A stretch of 64,000 bases of DNA from Chamaecyparis obtusa (Eukaryota > Streptophyta > Pinopsida > Cupressales > Cupressaceae): positions 1,587,001 to 1,651,000 of the forward strand of contig BSBK01000760.1 of assembly GCA_027943335.1 (NCBI GenBank). The letters are read 5' to 3'. The notes under the pieces are model-generated. The model saw nothing but the letters and a program-made list of their open reading frames with translations, was not told where the DNA came from and made no database searches. Positions 61,449 through 64,000 of the stretch are shown here, piece after piece; the stretch's first letter is position 1, and every line of letters starts with the position of its first letter. A program made the translations under genes and the position numbers.

Positions 61449-64000
61449 TTACTCAAGAGTAGGCTGGGGCATAACCCCAAGCATACCTCTTAGATACTCA
61501 AATGTATCCTTAGGAAAAGGCTTTGTAAATATGTCTACTATCTATTTCTTTGTGCTTATGTACTCCAGTTTGACTTCTTTCTCAGCAAATTTCTCTCTTA
61601 CAACATCATACATGATCTCTATATGCTTAGTTTTAGAATGCAATAAAGGATTCTTAGACATATTGACTGTGCTGGTGTTGTCACAATGTATGACAACAGG
61701 TTCAACAAATTTAATTCCAATATCCTTTAGCATCTACTTCATCCAAATTATTTGGTTACAATTGTTTGCTACTGCTACATATTTTTCTTTTGTTATACTC
61801 TGTGAAATACAATTCTACTTCTTACTCAACCATGAAACCAATCTTCCTCCAAAAAAAAAGGCTCCACCACTGGTGCTTTTCTTATCATCAACACTACCTC
61901 CCCAATCAACATTTGTATATGCACATAGGGTGAAATCATCAGATTTTTCATACCACAATCCATAGTCCATTGTGCCTCTTAAATATCTCAATATCCTCTT
62001 TACTGTTGCATAATGTGATTCTCTAGGTTCAGCTTGAAATCTTGCTACCATTCCAACTAAATGTTGTATATCCGGTCTAGTTTGTGTTAAGTACTACAAT
62101 CCTCCAATCATGGATTTGTATTTCTTCTGCTCAACTATTAGTGTTTCATCTTTGCTTGATAGTTTGTGTGTTGTAACCATAGGTGTTCCAATTGGTTTAA
62201 AGTTCTCCATTCCAAATCTTTTTAGCAAATCATTCAAGTACTTTGCATGGCTAACAAAGATACGATCATTCTTCTATGTTATTTGTAATCCCAAAATGTA
62301 TTTCATCTCACCAATCATGCTCATTTCAAATTCAGTCTTCATTTCATCAGCAAATTTGTCACTAGCTTCATCTTCTCCTCCAAAGATAATGTCATCAACA
62401 AAAATAACTATAACTAATAATCCATTTTCAATTTCTTTTGTGTACAGATTACTATCTATTGTTCCTTTAGTAAATCCCAATTTTAATAAATATTTATCCA
62501 ATCTAGCATACCAAGTTCTAGGTGCTTGCTTTAGTCCATATAAAGCTTTCTTTAGTTTACATACCATATCTTCTTCTCAAGTCAAAGGAAAACATTTAGG
62601 CTGCTCAATGTAGACTTCTTCTTCCAATTCACCATTCATAAATTTGGACTTCACATCCATCTGATACACTTTGAATTTCTTAAAAGCTGCATAAGCCAAA
62701 AACATTCTTACTACTTTAAGTCTTGCTACTGGTGCAAAGGTTTCTTCATAGTCAATTCCTTCTTGCTGCGAGTATCCTTTACATACTCATCTTGCTTTGT
62801 TTCTTACTACTTCTCCTTGTTCATTCATCTTGTTTCTAAATACCCATTTAGTTCCAATCACATTCTTGTCTTTAGGTCTAGGAACCAATTCCCATGTCTT
62901 GTTCTTTTCAATTTGATCTAGTTCTTCTTTCATAGCATTAATCCAATGTTCATCTTCACAAGCTTCATTAGTAGATTTAGGTTCAATTTGAGAAATCAAA
63001 AATAAATGTACCTTATTTCTAGTCAGAACTCCTCTGTCCAAACTTCTAATAACTTGTTCAACAGGATGATGTCTAGATAGATACATGTTCAGTGTCAAAG
63101 TGATAGATCTTGCTTCAATTGTAGATTCTTCTCTAGATTCTTCTCTGGTTTCTTTTGTAGTATGATTCTCATTCAACAATTCACTATCAGTCTCATAGAA
63201 TAATTCAATAGTTTTAATGTTAGGCTGAGGATTAGCTTCTTCATCAGATTCATAATTAAGCATTCTTTCCTAAATTTTAAACTTCTCATCAACTTTAACA
63301 TTTGTGCTCTCAACAATAGTTTTAGTTCTCTTATTGTAACATCTATATGCTTTTCTCTTCAAAGAATATCCAAGAAAAATACCTTCATCACTTCTAGGAT
63401 CAGACTTTCCAATATCATCATCTCTCTTTATATAACATTTGCTTCCAAAAATTCTAAAATACTTAACTGAGGGTGCATGTCCAAACCATAATTCATAAGG
63501 TGTCTTATCTGTATCTACTCTGATTTGTACTTTGTTCATTGTATATACTATTATATTCACTACTTCTCTCCAAAATGTCTTCACCAAGTTACTCTCAAAT
63601 AACATAGCTCTTGCTACTTCAGTTACTGACATGTTTCTTCTTTCTACAATACCATTTTGTTCAAGTGTTTTAGGGGCTGAAAACTATCTCTTAATACTAT
63701 TCACTTCACAAAAAGTGTTAAACTCTCTGGAAGTAAATTATCAACCTCTATCAGATCTCAAACATTTAATCTTCATTCCAGATTCATTCTCAACTTTATT
63801 CTTAATGATTTTAAACTTATCAAATGCTTCAAATTTTTCTTTTAGAAATGCAATCCACATCATTCTTGTAAAATCATCAACAAGAATCATAAAATACCTT
63901 TCTCCATAGAATCCTCTAGTCCTAGTAGGACCGCTCAAGTCTATATGAACAATCTCCAACTTCTCTGCCGATGTGAACTTCTTACTAGGAAATGAACTTC
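61449..64000 (-). pseudogene. Copia I pol, partial (integrase, RT, RNase H)
   Basis: Minus-strand reading, N to C. Integrase core at 63959-63741 (IDLSGPTRTRGFYGERYF, VDDFTRMMW) and 63632-63270 (RNMSVTEVARAML, TPYELWFGHAPSVKYFRIFG). Linker 63263-62950. RT with VIGTKWVFRNKMNEQGEVV, KALYGLKQAPRTWYARLD and FVDDIIFGGEDEASD (62567-62274). RNase H with GGSVDDKKSTSGGAFF and CDNTSTVNMSKN, ending at 61449. Stops separate these pieces, several at expected Gln or Trp codons. The part before the integrase lies outside the window. Confidence 0.9.

Larger units (their letters stand above)
59858..64000 (-). mobile_element. Copia I: reverse Ty1/copia element, same family as D, runs off the window
   Basis: LTR 59858-61055, polypurine tract complement at about 61057-61066, then pol read on the minus strand from RNase H to integrase at the window end. 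Frames are longer than in copia D, so it is younger or better preserved. The 5' LTR and gag lie right of the window. Confidence 0.9.

Overview
The window is plant nuclear DNA made almost entirely of LTR retrotransposons inserted into one another. I found no convincing host gene, rRNA, tRNA or CRISPR array. The A+T-rich sequence, nested insertions, chromovirus, Tat-type Ty3/gypsy element and several Ty1/copia families point to a large-genome seed plant. A gymnosperm would fit, but I cannot prove the species from this sequence.

Layout, left to right. (1) 1-14112: a forward Tat-like Ty3/gypsy element with the end of its 5' LTR, a PBS, one long gag-protease-RNase H-RT-RNase H-integrase frame (387-7229), a 2.1-kb non-coding spacer full of hairpin-like repeats, a 1,161-codon 3' ORF (9379-12864) and a complete 3' LTR. 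It sits in a reverse copia fragment, A (14113-14699). (2) 14710-21060: a complete forward chromovirus with 853-bp LTRs, TSD GGAAT and a chromodomain, inserted 10 bp into a reverse copia LTR (14700-14709 plus 21066-22271). That LTR is shared by fragment A and by a second reverse copy, B (22272-25191, LTR 32339-33641). (3) 25192-32313: copia C, forward and complete, TSD TTACT, inserted in B. (4) 33822-41328: copia D, reverse, a second family, with a solo LTR (34571-35414, TSD AGACA) inside its left LTR. D probably interrupts the LTR of copia E (internal part 42278-43836). (5) 43837-46515: copia F, forward, inserted in E and cut by gypsy element G (46516-56052). G's LTR holds a DNA transposon with terminal inverted repeats (46797-52162), which in turn holds a reverse, apparently non-autonomous copia (47419-51778, TSD ATTTA). 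(6) 56053-59857: LTR, PBS, long leader and gag start of gypsy element H, inserted in G. (7) 59858-64000: copia I, reverse, same family as D, running off the window.

Decay pattern. In the Tat element, the chromovirus and much of copia C the reading frame is kept over kilobases and is broken mainly by stops one C-to-T or G-to-A transition away from Gln, Arg or Trp. This is what methylated, silenced elements look like. By eye the LTR pairs differ by about 2% (Tat, over the 193 comparable bases), 3% (47419-51778 copia), 5-6% (chromovirus) and more than 10% (copia C), so the pile was built over a long time.

The parts most worth following are in the Tat-like element. It has a second, archaeal-type RNase H placed before the RT, next to a decayed classical RNase H. 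Its 3' ORF encodes a predicted nuclear protein with two SUMO-interaction-like motifs. Its spacer carries about twenty copies of a palindromic motif. Separately, the site AGTAAGAG in the copia A/B/C/F family was the breakpoint of four different events.
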